From Zongyangia hominis (GTDB lineage Bacteria > Bacillota > Clostridia > Oscillospirales > Ruminococcaceae): DNA of 64,000 nt. The first letter of the stretch is position 1. Each line of letters starts with the position of its first letter. Positions 1 to 7,644 of this stretch are shown here, in pieces. Both the position numbers and the translations under genes were made by a program. The notes beneath the pieces are model-generated. The model was given only the letters and a program-made list of their open reading frames with translations, ran no database searches and was not told the origin of the DNA. Location of the stretch: contig NZ_JACRTC010000006.1 of assembly GCF_014385095.1 (NCBI RefSeq), positions 1 through 64,000 of the forward strand. The letters are read 5' to 3'.

Positions 1-119
1 ATCGCCGCCCATACCCATGGGTTCCCTTGCGGCCGCACACGGGGTTCTCGAAGGGGTTTCCCCTTCGATCACTTTTGCATCCTTTTCTTGACAGAAAAGG
101 ATGTGCCCGCCCCGGCACG
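1..119 (-). repeat. Dispersed repeat, copy 1 (partial at window edge)
   Basis: Read on the minus strand this segment is about 90% identical by eye to 49275-49392 and shares structure with the minus-strand copy around 49655-49740. It contains a perfect 11-bp hairpin (arms CATCCTTTTCT and AGAAAAGGATG) and a second perfect 8-bp hairpin (CGAAGGGG and CCCCTTCG), then a NotI-like GCGGCCGC. The start of the unit is sharp: the DUF6809-like coding sequence abuts it directly. The other end lies outside the window. Confidence 0.8.
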
Positions 120-375
120 GAAGAGACTCAACGGCGATCCGCAGCCCCATCCGAAACCCGGTCAGGAAGCACTGCTTCCCTTCGTAATAAAACCGCTCGT
201 CCGCCGCGTCGTTCAGCTTCTCCCAGAATTCCCGCTGATCGGGAGGGAGGATATTTTCCCACTTGTCCCGGACTTTGCTGTATATCCGCTGGGCTTCCTT
301 ATATTCCGGGTCCTCCACAGGCTCCGCTTCTCCACAGATGCCCCCCAGAAACAACTTTTCCAATATACTTTCCAT
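1..375 (-). CDS. DUF6809-like small protein, C-terminus fused in frame to a repeat; partial at left edge
   Basis: An open frame of 125 codons starts at the ATG ending at 375 and is still open at base 1. GAGGTG lies 7 nt before the ATG. Residues 1-85 look like the small clostridial DUF6809 family: MESILEKLF start, an acidic/Tyr middle, and a GFRMGLRIAVE segment near residue 80 that matches the FQRGFSLGASL end of the second homologue at 48896. From about residue 86 the frame enters a dispersed repeat (1-119) that also occurs in non-coding DNA at 49275-49392, so the last 40 or more residues are repeat-derived and probably not part of the original protein. The function of the family is unknown to me. 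The family call is from recall. Confidence 0.6.
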   Translation of the reverse strand, partial: MESILEKLFLGGICGEAEPVEDPEYKEAQRIYSKVRDKWENILPPDQREFWEKLNDAADERFYYEGKQCFLTGFRMGLRIAVESLPCRGGHILFCQEKDAKVIEGETPSRTPCAAAREPMGMGGD

Positions 376-422
376 TTCACCACCTCATGATTATTTTACA
401 CTATTTTCATCTGAATTTACTA

Positions 423-451
423 TTTACATCCTATTCGATGTAAAATTTTAC
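423..451. promoter_or_regulatory. Operator-like palindromes upstream of the DUF6809-like gene
   Basis: Two overlapping perfect inverted repeats sit about 50 nt before the start codon at 375. TTTACATC and GATGTAAA (423-430 and 437-444) flank a 6-nt centre, and GTAAAATTTTAC (440-451) is a 12-bp palindrome. The surroundings are AT-rich and contain -10-like hexamers, but I could not settle on one promoter. A dedicated repressor is inferred by analogy with the XRE/DUF6809 pair at 48.5-49.2 kb. Confidence 0.45.
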
Positions 452-520
452 GTTTGAAACCGTTATGCAGATGCATTCGGGCTCTGCATGAGGACAAGGA
501 CATCCGGCCATAACCCAATA

Positions 521-548
521 AAAAAGGAACGCCAAGGCGTTCCTTTTT
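521..548 (-). terminator. Rho-independent terminator after spoVM
   Basis: A 12-bp perfect stem (AAAAAGGAACGC with GCGTTCCTTTTT) has a T-run on both strands. It lies just after the spoVM stop codon and closes the long minus-strand cluster that begins near 15.8 kb. Confidence 0.85.
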
Positions 549-551
549 TCT

Positions 552-635
552 TTATGCTGGTTCCTTTTTAATTTTAAAGATCATTCTCAGGATTCCCGCG
601 ATAAACTTTGGGCTTTTGATGACTACGATTTTCAT
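552..635 (-). CDS. spoVM: Stage V sporulation protein SpoVM (27 aa)
   Basis: A 27-codon ORF with a good ribosome site (TGGAGG, 8 nt before the ATG). The peptide has the SpoVM pattern: MK at 1-2, IK at 6-7, Pro9-Lys10-Phe11, then a GI.R amphipathic helix and a basic end (KIKKE). B. subtilis SpoVM is 26 aa with the same MK...IK.PKF..GI.R layout, and Pro9 is its key curvature-sensing residue. In the family this peptide lies on the convex face of the forespore membrane and recruits SpoIVA to start coat assembly. Position supports the call: in B. subtilis spoVM also follows the prkC-rsgA-thiN block. It is too short for routine ORF calling. A terminator follows directly. Confidence 0.88.
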   Translation of the reverse strand: MKIVVIKSPKFIAGILRMIFKIKKEPA

Positions 636-674
636 GCCAAAACCTCCATCAAGATCATGTCCGCGCCGTCTCTC

Positions 675-827
675 TCAGCACCGCAGGGACCCGATGCCCA
701 CAATCAGCAGGCAGATCAGGGAAATGACAGCGATGAATTTAAAAGAAAAACACAGCGCGATGATGATTCCCGCTCCAAAGGCTATGGTCAAGCATGTCAG
801 CGCCCTGCGGTCCTTTCGGCGCCTCAT
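675..827 (-). CDS. Small two-helix membrane protein (50 aa), unknown function
   Basis: A 50-codon ORF between thiN and spoVM on the same strand. It starts with a basic stretch (MRRRKDRRALT) followed by two hydrophobic segments, roughly residues 10-27 and 31-47, separated by a single FK. This pattern predicts a helical hairpin with both ends on the inside. The ribosome site is only moderate (GGGGTGGTGG about 7 nt before the ATG). It is spaced 76 nt from thiN and 39 nt from spoVM, so it is probably co-transcribed. I do not recognise a family. A role in sporulation is only suggested by its neighbours. Confidence 0.55.
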   Translation of the reverse strand: MRRRKDRRALTCLTIAFGAGIIIALCFSFKFIAVISLICLLIVGIGSLRC

Positions 828-902
828 GGACAAACCCACCACCCCTTAGCGTTACTGTAAACCCGTTTTCCAACTGGTTCTGCTCCAGTATACGCCAAAG
901 GC

Positions 903-1538
903 TCAGATTGTGTTCGCTTCTCTTGATAAAACGATGAGCAGGGTGCCCTTTTTGACGGTAATTTCCGCTTTCTCCTCCAAAATCTCATTGCGGGCCCCCA
1001 GAGGGAAGCTATGCAGAAGCGTATAGTCGGTCAGCGGATATTTGACCCCCCGGATGGTCACCCCTTCGCACCTTTCCGAATAGGCGAAGAGGGAGAGCTT
1101 AAACCCCGGCTGGCGCTTTACCTCCACCGTGGTGTTTGTGATCATGGTGGCGATGTTGTCCGCGTCCATCAGATAGCCCTCGCAGCCGTGATTGGTCAGA
1201 TAGCACAGCGCCTGGATGTTGGCATAGGTGTGGTCGAACCCGCCGCCGGTGCAGCCGAGAAGGAGGAAATAGCCGCATCCGTACGCGATGCCCTGCTTGA
1301 CAGCCAGCATGGTGTCGGTGTCGTCCTTTTCCACCTGGTAGGTCATGACCGGCGCGCCATGGGGCACCTCATCCAAGGAATCGAAGTCTCCTAGAATCAG
1401 GCTGGGGCGCACCCCCAGCTTCTCGGCCAACTTCACGCCGCCGTCGGCGCAGATGATCATGTCCCCCTCCTCGATCAGCTCCCGCATGCCGCGGGTGTTC
1501 CAGACCGGCGCCGCCGAGAGGATTACACATCGTTTCAT
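903..1538 (-). CDS. thiN: Thiamine diphosphokinase
   Basis: 211 aa, normal family length. It transfers pyrophosphate from ATP to thiamine to make thiamine diphosphate in the cytosol. Visible signatures are the N-terminal CADGG (30-34), LGDFDS (49-54), KDDTD (71-75) and a GCTGGGFDHTYAN block around 115-127, the metal, ATP and thiamine sites of the TPK fold. AAGGAGGG lies upstream of the ATG with a slightly long gap of about 11 nt. It follows rsgA by 48 nt; in most Firmicutes rpe sits between these two genes, but here nothing does. Confidence 0.93.
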   Translation of the reverse strand: MKRCVILSAAPVWNTRGMRELIEEGDMIICADGGVKLAEKLGVRPSLILGDFDSLDEVPHGAPVMTYQVEKDDTDTMLAVKQGIAYGCGYFLLLGCTGGGFDHTYANIQALCYLTNHGCEGYLMDADNIATMITNTTVEVKRQPGFKLSLFAYSERCEGVTIRGVKYPLTDYTLLHSFPLGARNEILEEKAEITVKKGTLLIVLSREANTI

Positions 1539-1586
1539 GGCGCAACATCCCTCCTTCCAGGCCGCCCCCGTCGTGGCGCGCCCGCG

Positions 1587-2483
1587 TTATTTGAGTTCCC
1601 ACTCCTTGATGTTCTTCGCATCCTCGTAAAGGGCGCAGTAGCTCTCATGCCGGGAGCGGGGGATGCTCCCTTCCTCCACGGCGGCGAGCACCGCGCAGCC
1701 CTTCTCGCAGGTGTGGGAGCAGCCGGTAAACTTGCAGTGAGGAATGCATTCCTCAAACTCCCGGAAGCAGTACTGGAGCTCGTCTTTGAGGATGACCTCG
1801 CACCGCTCCAAATCCACCGAGGAAAAACCCGGGGTATCCGCGATGTAGCCGCCCTCCCGCAGCTCATAGAGCTCCACATGGCGGGTGGTGTGGCGGCCCC
1901 GGCCCAGCTTCTGGCTGATGTGGGCCGTCTCCAGGGAGAGGCGGTCGTCGATGCGGTTGAGTAAGCTCGACTTCCCTACCCCTGAGTTGCCGCAAAAGGC
2001 GCTGAGTTTATTCGTCAGATAAGACCGGACCGCCTCCACGCCCTCCCCGGTCTCGCTGGAGACAAGGAAAGTAGGAAATCCGCATGTCCGGTAAATTTTA
2101 GCAAAGCGCTCCGCTTCCTCGCCCTCTAAGTCCGCCTTGCTCACCACCACGGCGGGGGCGATGTCCTTGTGCTCGGCGATGGCGATGAGCTTATCGAGGA
2201 CCAGGGTGTTGGGCGCGGGCTCCTCGATGGAGGTCACCAAGACGAGGCTGTCGATGTTGGCAAGGGGCGGCCGGACGAGGAAATTCTTCCGCGGCAGGAT
2301 GTTGGTGACATACCCTTCCTCTTCCCCGGTGGGGGAAATCTCCACCTGATCGCCCACCAGGGGCGTCTGCTCAATCTTTCTGAATTTTCCCCGGGCTCTG
2401 CACGCAAACAAGGCATGGGTGGTTTTTACATAGTAAAAACCACCCAATGCTTTGACAATAAGTCCGTGTAACGTTTGGTTCAT
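1587..2483 (-). CDS. rsgA: Ribosome small-subunit GTPase RsgA
   Basis: About 298 aa. This circularly permuted GTPase checks late 30S maturation. It has an N-terminal OB fold, a G4-type VVSKAD, then the P-loop GNSGVGKSSLLN, the G3 motif DTPGFSSV, and a C-terminal zinc knuckle (C..HCKFTGCSHTCEKGC). The frame opens at an ATG at 2498 that overlaps the prkC stop (ATGA). I prefer the ATG at 2483 because GAGGA sits 8 nt before it and the protein then begins like other RsgA proteins (..GLIVKALGGFYYV). Clustering with prkC and stp is conserved in Firmicutes, where RsgA is a known PrkC substrate. Confidence 0.92.
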   Translation of the reverse strand: MNQTLHGLIVKALGGFYYVKTTHALFACRARGKFRKIEQTPLVGDQVEISPTGEEEGYVTNILPRKNFLVRPPLANIDSLVLVTSIEEPAPNTLVLDKLIAIAEHKDIAPAVVVSKADLEGEEAERFAKIYRTCGFPTFLVSSETGEGVEAVRSYLTNKLSAFCGNSGVGKSSLLNRIDDRLSLETAHISQKLGRGRHTTRHVELYELREGGYIADTPGFSSVDLERCEVILKDELQYCFREFEECIPHCKFTGCSHTCEKGCAVLAAVEEGSIPRSRHESYCALYEDAKNIKEWELK

Positions 2484-2494
2484 GTCTTGTGTCC

Positions 2495-4447
2495 TCATGG
2501 CGTGGGGTCAAATCCGGAGGAGTTGTCCACCACCGTCTCCGCCGTGTTCTCGTCGAAGTTGACGCTCCACTGCATGTAGAGCTTGCCATTGAGGTAGACC
2601 TTGACGTCCCCGATGCCGTTACCTTTGAAGATGCCCTGCCAGGACTGGTCCTCGCTGGGGATGACCGTCTCGTCGTAGACGATCTGGTCGTTCAGGGTAG
2701 CGGTCAGATTGGTTTCGTGTTCATAACGCATGGGCAGCGGCACAAAGAGTCTCGCCTCGCTGCCCTCGCCGCTTCCCGATTCGCCACTTCCCGAGCCGGA
2801 AATGGTCAGAGTGACGGCGCTGCCCGCCTTGATCTGGGACCCGGCCTGGGGCTCCTGGGCGATGACGGTGCCGGAGGGCTTGTCGCTGTCGGGATCGGTC
2901 TTGACGGAGTTTACCTTGAGCCCCTTCTGCTGCAAGAGCTTCCGGGCGGTTTCCAACTGGATGTCGGTGACATTGGGCATGTCGATGAGCTTTTCCTCGG
3001 CGCCCAGGCTCACATAGAGGATAACGGAGGTACCGGCGCCCACTTCAGTGCCCTCCACCGGGTCGGTGCGGATGACTTCGCCGGCGGCCACATCGCTGCT
3101 ATATTCGGTCTTCTGGCTCACTTCCAGCCCCAAATCGGAGAGCTGGCCCGCGGCCAAGGTGGCCTCCACTCCCGCCACCGGCGGAATGGTGATGACCGTC
3201 TTGCCGCTGGACACCTTGATTTTCACTTTCGAGCCCACCTTGACCGTCTTGCCCTGTTTGGGGTTCTGGTCGAAGATGAGGCCCTTGTCGTAGGTGTCGT
3301 TGGGCTCCTCGATTTCCACCTCGAATTTAAAGTCCTTGTAGAGTTCGTCGTTGACGATGGACTCGTATTTGAGTCCCACAAAGTCGGGGAGGACCACTTC
3401 CTCCACCTTGGCGAAGGGATTGGCCAGCCACACCATGCCCACCACAAATAGGATGGCGATGATGACAAAGGCCAAGGTGATGCCGCCCATGATGGGGATG
3501 GCGGGAGATTTCTTGTTGCCCGTATCCTCCGTTTTCTGCTTGCGGGCGGTGGAGATGGCCCGTTTGTACTGGGGCTCCTGCTGCATATAGCGGTATTCAA
3601 ACTGGATGGAGGGATTTTTCTTAAATTCGTCGATATCGTGGAGCATCTCCGCCGCGCTCTGATAGCGGCGGGTGCGGTCCTTTTGCATGGCGCGCACCGT
3701 GATCTCCTCAAGCCCCTCGGGGATATCGGGATTGATCTGGCGGGGGCGCTTGGGCTGGGCCTGAATCTGCTGAATGGCCACGGTCACCGGGCGGTCGGCG
3801 TCGAAGGGCAGCTCGCCGGTGAGCATTTCGAAGAGCATGACGCCCACCGAATACAGGTCGGTCTTCTCGTCGGTAACCTCCCCGCAGGCCTGCTCGGGGC
3901 TGATATAGTGGACCGATCCGATGGCCCGGTCGGTGATGGTGCGGGTTTCGCTTCTGGCAAAGCGGGCGATGCCGAAATCCATCATCTTGATGGTGCCGTC
4001 CTCTAGGAGCATGATGTTCTGGGGTTTGATGTCCCGGTGGACGATACCCTTGTCGTGAGCGTGCTGCAAGGCTCTGAGGATCTGGACGGTAAAATGGACC
4101 GCTTCCTTCCACTTGAGGACATGCTGCTGCTCGATATACTCCTTGAGGGTGATGCCGTCGATGTGCTCCATGACGATGGCATAGATGCGGTCGGCGAAGA
4201 TCACGTCGTAGACCTTGACGATATTGGGGTGGCTGAGCACCGCGATGGCCTTGGATTCGTTTTTAAAACGGCGGAGGAGCTCCTCGTTGGAGAGATATTC
4301 CTCCCGGAGGATCTTCACTGCCACCATGCGGTCGGCGGCGATGTCGTGGGCCTTATAGACGTTGGCCATACCGCCCACGCCGATGAGCTCTAAAACCTCA
4401 TAGCGCCCATCCAGCCGTTTGCCGATGTATTTATCATTTTTGTCCAT
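2495..4447 (-). CDS. prkC: Ser/Thr protein kinase with PASTA repeats (PrkC/Stk type)
   Basis: About 650 aa membrane kinase that senses muropeptides or lipid II and controls growth, cell-wall work and, in Bacillus, spore germination. The kinase domain (about 15-270) has GVGGMANV, catalytic HRDIKPQN (about 137-144) and MDFG (about 156-159). One transmembrane helix lies at about 320-350. Three PASTA repeats follow, each ending in a VKVGSKVKIKVSSG-like strand, then a GSGSG linker and an extra C-terminal domain of about 85 residues rich in Tyr and Asn. The start is the ATG at 4447; an upstream extension of 37 codons has no family match. It is followed by rsgA and preceded 22 nt upstream by its phosphatase. 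Confidence 0.93.
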   Translation of the reverse strand: MDKNDKYIGKRLDGRYEVLELIGVGGMANVYKAHDIAADRMVAVKILREEYLSNEELLRRFKNESKAIAVLSHPNIVKVYDVIFADRIYAIVMEHIDGITLKEYIEQQHVLKWKEAVHFTVQILRALQHAHDKGIVHRDIKPQNIMLLEDGTIKMMDFGIARFARSETRTITDRAIGSVHYISPEQACGEVTDEKTDLYSVGVMLFEMLTGELPFDADRPVTVAIQQIQAQPKRPRQINPDIPEGLEEITVRAMQKDRTRRYQSAAEMLHDIDEFKKNPSIQFEYRYMQQEPQYKRAISTARKQKTEDTGNKKSPAIPIMGGITLAFVIIAILFVVGMVWLANPFAKVEEVVLPDFVGLKYESIVNDELYKDFKFEVEIEEPNDTYDKGLIFDQNPKQGKTVKVGSKVKIKVSSGKTVITIPPVAGVEATLAAGQLSDLGLEVSQKTEYSSDVAAGEVIRTDPVEGTEVGAGTSVILYVSLGAEEKLIDMPNVTDIQLETARKLLQQKGLKVNSVKTDPDSDKPSGTVIAQEPQAGSQIKAGSAVTLTISGSGSGESGSGEGSEARLFVPLPMRYEHETNLTATLNDQIVYDETVIPSEDQSWQGIFKGNGIGDVKVYLNGKLYMQWSVNFDENTAETVVDNSSGFDPTP

Positions 4448-4469
4448 TGGCTTCAAAATCCTCCTGCCC

Positions 4470-5192
4470 TTATTGTGTGATGACGACAACGGTGATGTTG
4501 TCCTGTCCGCCGTTTTGGTTGGCCTTTTCCACCAGAGCACGGGCGCTGCCCTCCACATCCGCGCCCATCACAATGGCGTGGATTTCCTGGTCGCTGACAC
4601 AGTTGGTCAGTCCGTCGGTGCAGATGAGTATTCTGTCGTCATCCGATAGGGTGATCTCGTTGTAGTCAATGTCAATGGTTTCCTGGACGCCCACTGCGCG
4701 GGTGATGAAGTTTTTGTTGGGGTGGCTTCTCGCCTCTTCCTGGGTGATCTCCCCCTGCTCCACCAGGTATTGGACGATGGAGTGGTCCTTGGTGATCTGT
4801 TCCAAGGCGTCGCGGCTCACCTTGTAGGCTCTCGAGTCCCCCGCGTGGGCGATGCAGGCCGTGTCGCCGGAAATGATAATGGCCACCACGGTGGTGCCCA
4901 TGCCTTTGAGCTCCTCGTCGTTTTGAGCCATGTCGAAGATCATGGCGTTGGCGGCGCTGACTGCGGTAAAGAGGACCGAGCGGATGGAATTGAGCCCCAT
5001 TTCCTCTTTATAATGGCTGACGATATTTTTGGAGATAATCTGCACCGCTGTCTCGCTGGCGATTTTGCCGCCGCTGGGGCCGCCCATGCCGTCGCATACC
5101 ACCGCCCAGAGGGTGTTCTCCCCGATGAGGCCGCCCTGTAAGCAGTCTTGGTTATTCTGTCGTATGCGTCCCGCATCGGTTTCGCTGATCAT
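4470..5192 (-). CDS. stp: PP2C-family Ser/Thr phosphatase (PrkC partner)
   Basis: About 240 aa, a full bacterial PP2C. Metal-binding and catalytic motifs are visible: RQNNQD near the N-terminus, VCDGMGG, GDSRAY, and DNITVVVI near the C-terminus. It reverses PrkC phosphorylation. I use the ATG at 5192; a TTG at 5201, 9 nt after an AGAGGGGG ribosome site inside the end of rlmN, is an equally good candidate. The gene starts about 10 nt after the rlmN stop and ends 22 nt before prkC, so kinase and phosphatase are made together. Confidence 0.92.
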   Translation of the reverse strand: MISETDAGRIRQNNQDCLQGGLIGENTLWAVVCDGMGGPSGGKIASETAVQIISKNIVSHYKEEMGLNSIRSVLFTAVSAANAMIFDMAQNDEELKGMGTTVVAIIISGDTACIAHAGDSRAYKVSRDALEQITKDHSIVQYLVEQGEITQEEARSHPNKNFITRAVGVQETIDIDYNEITLSDDDRILICTDGLTNCVSDQEIHAIVMGADVEGSARALVEKANQNGGQDNITVVVITQ

Positions 5193-5202
5193 CCTGTACA
5201 AA

Positions 5203-6258
5203 CTACGATTCCCCCTCTTGTCCCTGCTGGCGTCTAAGCTGGCCGCAGGCAGCGTTGATATCGGAACCAAGTTCCCGGCGGACGGTGGTGGTCACCCCGT
5301 AGCCCGCCAAAATCCTTGCAAACTGCTGAATACTTTCTTTTGAGCCCTTTGTAAAGCCCCGTTCCTTAACGGCGTTGACCGGGATGAGATTGACGTGGCA
5401 ATTTTTTCCTCCCAGCCTCTTTCCCAGCTCCCTTGCCGCCGCCGGGGTATCGTTGACCCCGCCCACCAGCGCGTACTCGTAGGAGATGCGCCGGCCCGTC
5501 ATCGAAAAATAGCGGTCGCAAGCGGCGAGCAGCGCGTCGATATCCCACTTGTGGTTGACCGGCATCAGCTCGTTACGGATACTGTTATTGGGCGCGTGCA
5601 GGGAGATGGACAGCGTCAACTGCAAATTCTCCTTGGCCAGCGCGTCGATCATGGGCACGATGCCGCAGGTGGAAAGAGAGACGTGGCGCAGGCTCATGTT
5701 CATGCCGTCGGGCCCCGAGAGGATGCGCAAGAACTTGAGCACGTTTTCAAAATTGTCCAGCGGCTCCCCGATGCCCATGAGCACCACCGAGTCCACCTTC
5801 TCCCCGGTGTCCCGCTGGGCCGTGTAGATTTCGTCGAGCATTTCGGCGGGCGTCAGGTTCCGCGCCAGCCCCATGAGGGTGGAGGCGCAGAATTTGCAGC
5901 CCATCCGGCAGCCGGCCTGGGTAGAGATACAAAGGCTGTTGCCGTGCTTATAGCGCATGAAGACGCTCTCCACCATCTGCCCGTCTCTGAGCTCATAGAG
6001 ATATTTTATCGTATCATCAATAGAAGATACAAGCTTTTTCGTGATTTTTAAGAAATTTATGTAAAAATGCTCCCCCAGCTTTTGGCGCATCTCCTTGGAA
6101 ATGTTGGTCATTTCCTCAAAAGAGCAGACCTGTTTCTGATGCAGCCAGCGGTAAACCTCTTTGGCCTGAAACTTTTTAAGCCCCAGCTCCAAGAGCAGCG
6201 GGGTCATCTCCTCCAGGGTCAGGGATTTGATATCGGCAAGCGCCAAGGCTCGGGTCAC
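5203..6258 (-). CDS. rlmN: 23S rRNA (A2503-C2)/tRNA (A37-C2) methyltransferase RlmN
   Basis: 351 aa radical-SAM methylase that installs m2A in 23S rRNA and tRNA. The cluster motif is CRMGCKFC (CX3CX2C), and the C-terminal cysteine that forms the thioether intermediate lies in the SDINAACGQLR segment. The start is a GTG at 6258 whose last bases overlap the rsmB stop (GTGA); a TTG at 6246 has a better-spaced ribosome site (GAGAGGTGA) and may be the true start. The rsmB-rlmN-stp-prkC order is standard for Firmicutes. Confidence 0.94.
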   Translation of the reverse strand: MTRALALADIKSLTLEEMTPLLLELGLKKFQAKEVYRWLHQKQVCSFEEMTNISKEMRQKLGEHFYINFLKITKKLVSSIDDTIKYLYELRDGQMVESVFMRYKHGNSLCISTQAGCRMGCKFCASTLMGLARNLTPAEMLDEIYTAQRDTGEKVDSVVLMGIGEPLDNFENVLKFLRILSGPDGMNMSLRHVSLSTCGIVPMIDALAKENLQLTLSISLHAPNNSIRNELMPVNHKWDIDALLAACDRYFSMTGRRISYEYALVGGVNDTPAAARELGKRLGGKNCHVNLIPVNAVKERGFTKGSKESIQQFARILAGYGVTTTVRRELGSDINAACGQLRRQQGQEGES

Positions 6259-7592
6259 CTCTCTTTTCGTAAAGTCGCTAAGAAAAATCCGTCGGAGCCG
6301 ATGTCTTCCGGAAAGATGGTCAGCTGATGGGCCTGTGCGCGCCCGGGAAAGAGCCGGTCGAAGACTTCCGGCAGCGCCTGGGGGGAAAAGTCCGGGTGTT
6401 CAGACAAAAAGCGCCGGACATTTTCCTCGTTTTCGGCGGGGCTCAGCGCACAGGTGGAATAAAGCAGGATGCCGCCCGCCTTCACATAGTTTGCGGCGTT
6501 TTGTAAGATCTTATACTGGATGTCCGGCAGAGCGGAAAGCTCCTCCGGGCGTTTATACTTGATTTCCGGCTTGCGGCGGATGATGCCGAGCCCCGAGCAG
6601 GGCACGTCGCACAGCACCCGGTCGGCTTGGGGCAGGGCCTCATCATAGACACTCGCGTCCCCCAGCGCCGCCCGGACGCTTCGCAGTCCTAAGCGCTTCG
6701 CCCCGTCCTCGATGAGTGCCACCTTGTGGGGATGGATATCAAAGGCCGTTAGATTCCCCGCGTCCTCCATCAACTGGGCCAGGGTGAAGGTCTTGCCCCC
6801 CGGGGCGGCGCACAGGTCGTAGACCCGCTCCCCCGGCTTTGGGGCGAGGGCCATGGCGCAAAGCTGGGAGGATAAGTCCTGGATGTGGAAAAGCCCTTCC
6901 TTGAAGGCGTCCAGCTCCCGCACCTCCCCCACGCCCTCCAACTGGAGAGCACCTGGGACATGTGGGAGCGCCCTTGCTCCGACGCCCGCTTCATGGAGCC
7001 GGGCGGCCAGGGCTTCGGCGGTCAACTTTTGGGTGTTGGCTCTGGCATAGAGGGGCGGACGGCCCAGGGAAGAGCGAAGAAGCCCCTCGCACTTATCTTC
7101 CCCATAGCTTTTGTTCCACAGCTTGATGAGCCACCGGGGGCTTGCATAGGCCACGGAAAGATACCCCACCGGGTCCTTCCCTCGGTCGGGGAGGGGAAGG
7201 GGCTTTCCCTCCCGGATAAATCCCCGAAGCAGGGCGTTGACAAACCCGGCGGCCCTCCCCTGCCCCATGGCTTTGGCGAGGGCCACGCTCTCGTTGACCG
7301 CGGCGCTCTCGGGCACCGTGTCCATGTAAAGGAGCTGATAGAGCCCACACCGCAAAATGGCCCGCACCTCGGGGCGCATCTGGGGAAGCGGGGTCTTGGC
7401 GCGGGAAGCGATCACCGCGTCCAAAGTGAGCATCCGCTCAAGCACGCCGTAAAAAAGCGCCGCCGCAAAGGCCCGGTCCTGACTGGAAAGCCCGCTCTGG
7501 GAAAGGAGGCGGTCCAGCGTTAAATTGGAGTAGCTCTTGGCCCGCTCCATTTTGATAAGGGCCTTTGCCGTCAGCATCCGGGCCGTATCCAT
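6255..7592 (-). CDS. rsmB: 16S rRNA (C967-C5)-methyltransferase RsmB
   Basis: About 445 aa. An N-terminal NusB-like RNA-binding domain (about 1-140) is followed by a SAM-dependent m5C methyltransferase domain. Visible are DLCAAPGGKT (SAM site), DVPCSGLG with the motif IV cysteine, and YSTCALSPAENE with the catalytic motif VI cysteine. The start is the ATG at 7592 after GGCGGGGAAG; upstream in-frame sequence is not family-like. The stop overlaps the rlmN start by 4 nt, suggesting translational coupling. Confidence 0.93.
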   Translation of the reverse strand: MDTARMLTAKALIKMERAKSYSNLTLDRLLSQSGLSSQDRAFAAALFYGVLERMLTLDAVIASRAKTPLPQMRPEVRAILRCGLYQLLYMDTVPESAAVNESVALAKAMGQGRAAGFVNALLRGFIREGKPLPLPDRGKDPVGYLSVAYASPRWLIKLWNKSYGEDKCEGLLRSSLGRPPLYARANTQKLTAEALAARLHEAGVGARALPHVPGALQLEGVGEVRELDAFKEGLFHIQDLSSQLCAMALAPKPGERVYDLCAAPGGKTFTLAQLMEDAGNLTAFDIHPHKVALIEDGAKRLGLRSVRAALGDASVYDEALPQADRVLCDVPCSGLGIIRRKPEIKYKRPEELSALPDIQYKILQNAANYVKAGGILLYSTCALSPAENEENVRRFLSEHPDFSPQALPEVFDRLFPGRAQAHQLTIFPEDIGSDGFFLATLRKER

Positions 7593-7620
7593 CCGCTTCC
7601 CCGCCTTTCGTTCTAAGATG

Positions 7621-7641
7621 AAGCGCCCTTCAAACGGGCGC
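7621..7641 (-). terminator. Intra-cluster hairpin after the zinc peptidase
   Basis: GCGCCC and GGGCGC arms enclose a TTCAAAC loop, directly after the peptidase stop and before rsmB. There is only a weak T-tract on the minus strand (TTCATCTT), so it may be a partial terminator or an mRNA stabiliser rather than a full stop. Confidence 0.4.
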
Positions 7642-7644
7642 GGA

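Noticed and set aside
27..443. Plus-strand frames over the left-edge repeat
   Set aside because: No ribosome site and no protein-like pattern; the minus strand carries the DUF6809-like frame.
2489..3451. 320-codon plus-strand frame opposite prkC
   Set aside because: Shadow of the PASTA-repeat region of prkC; no start signal.
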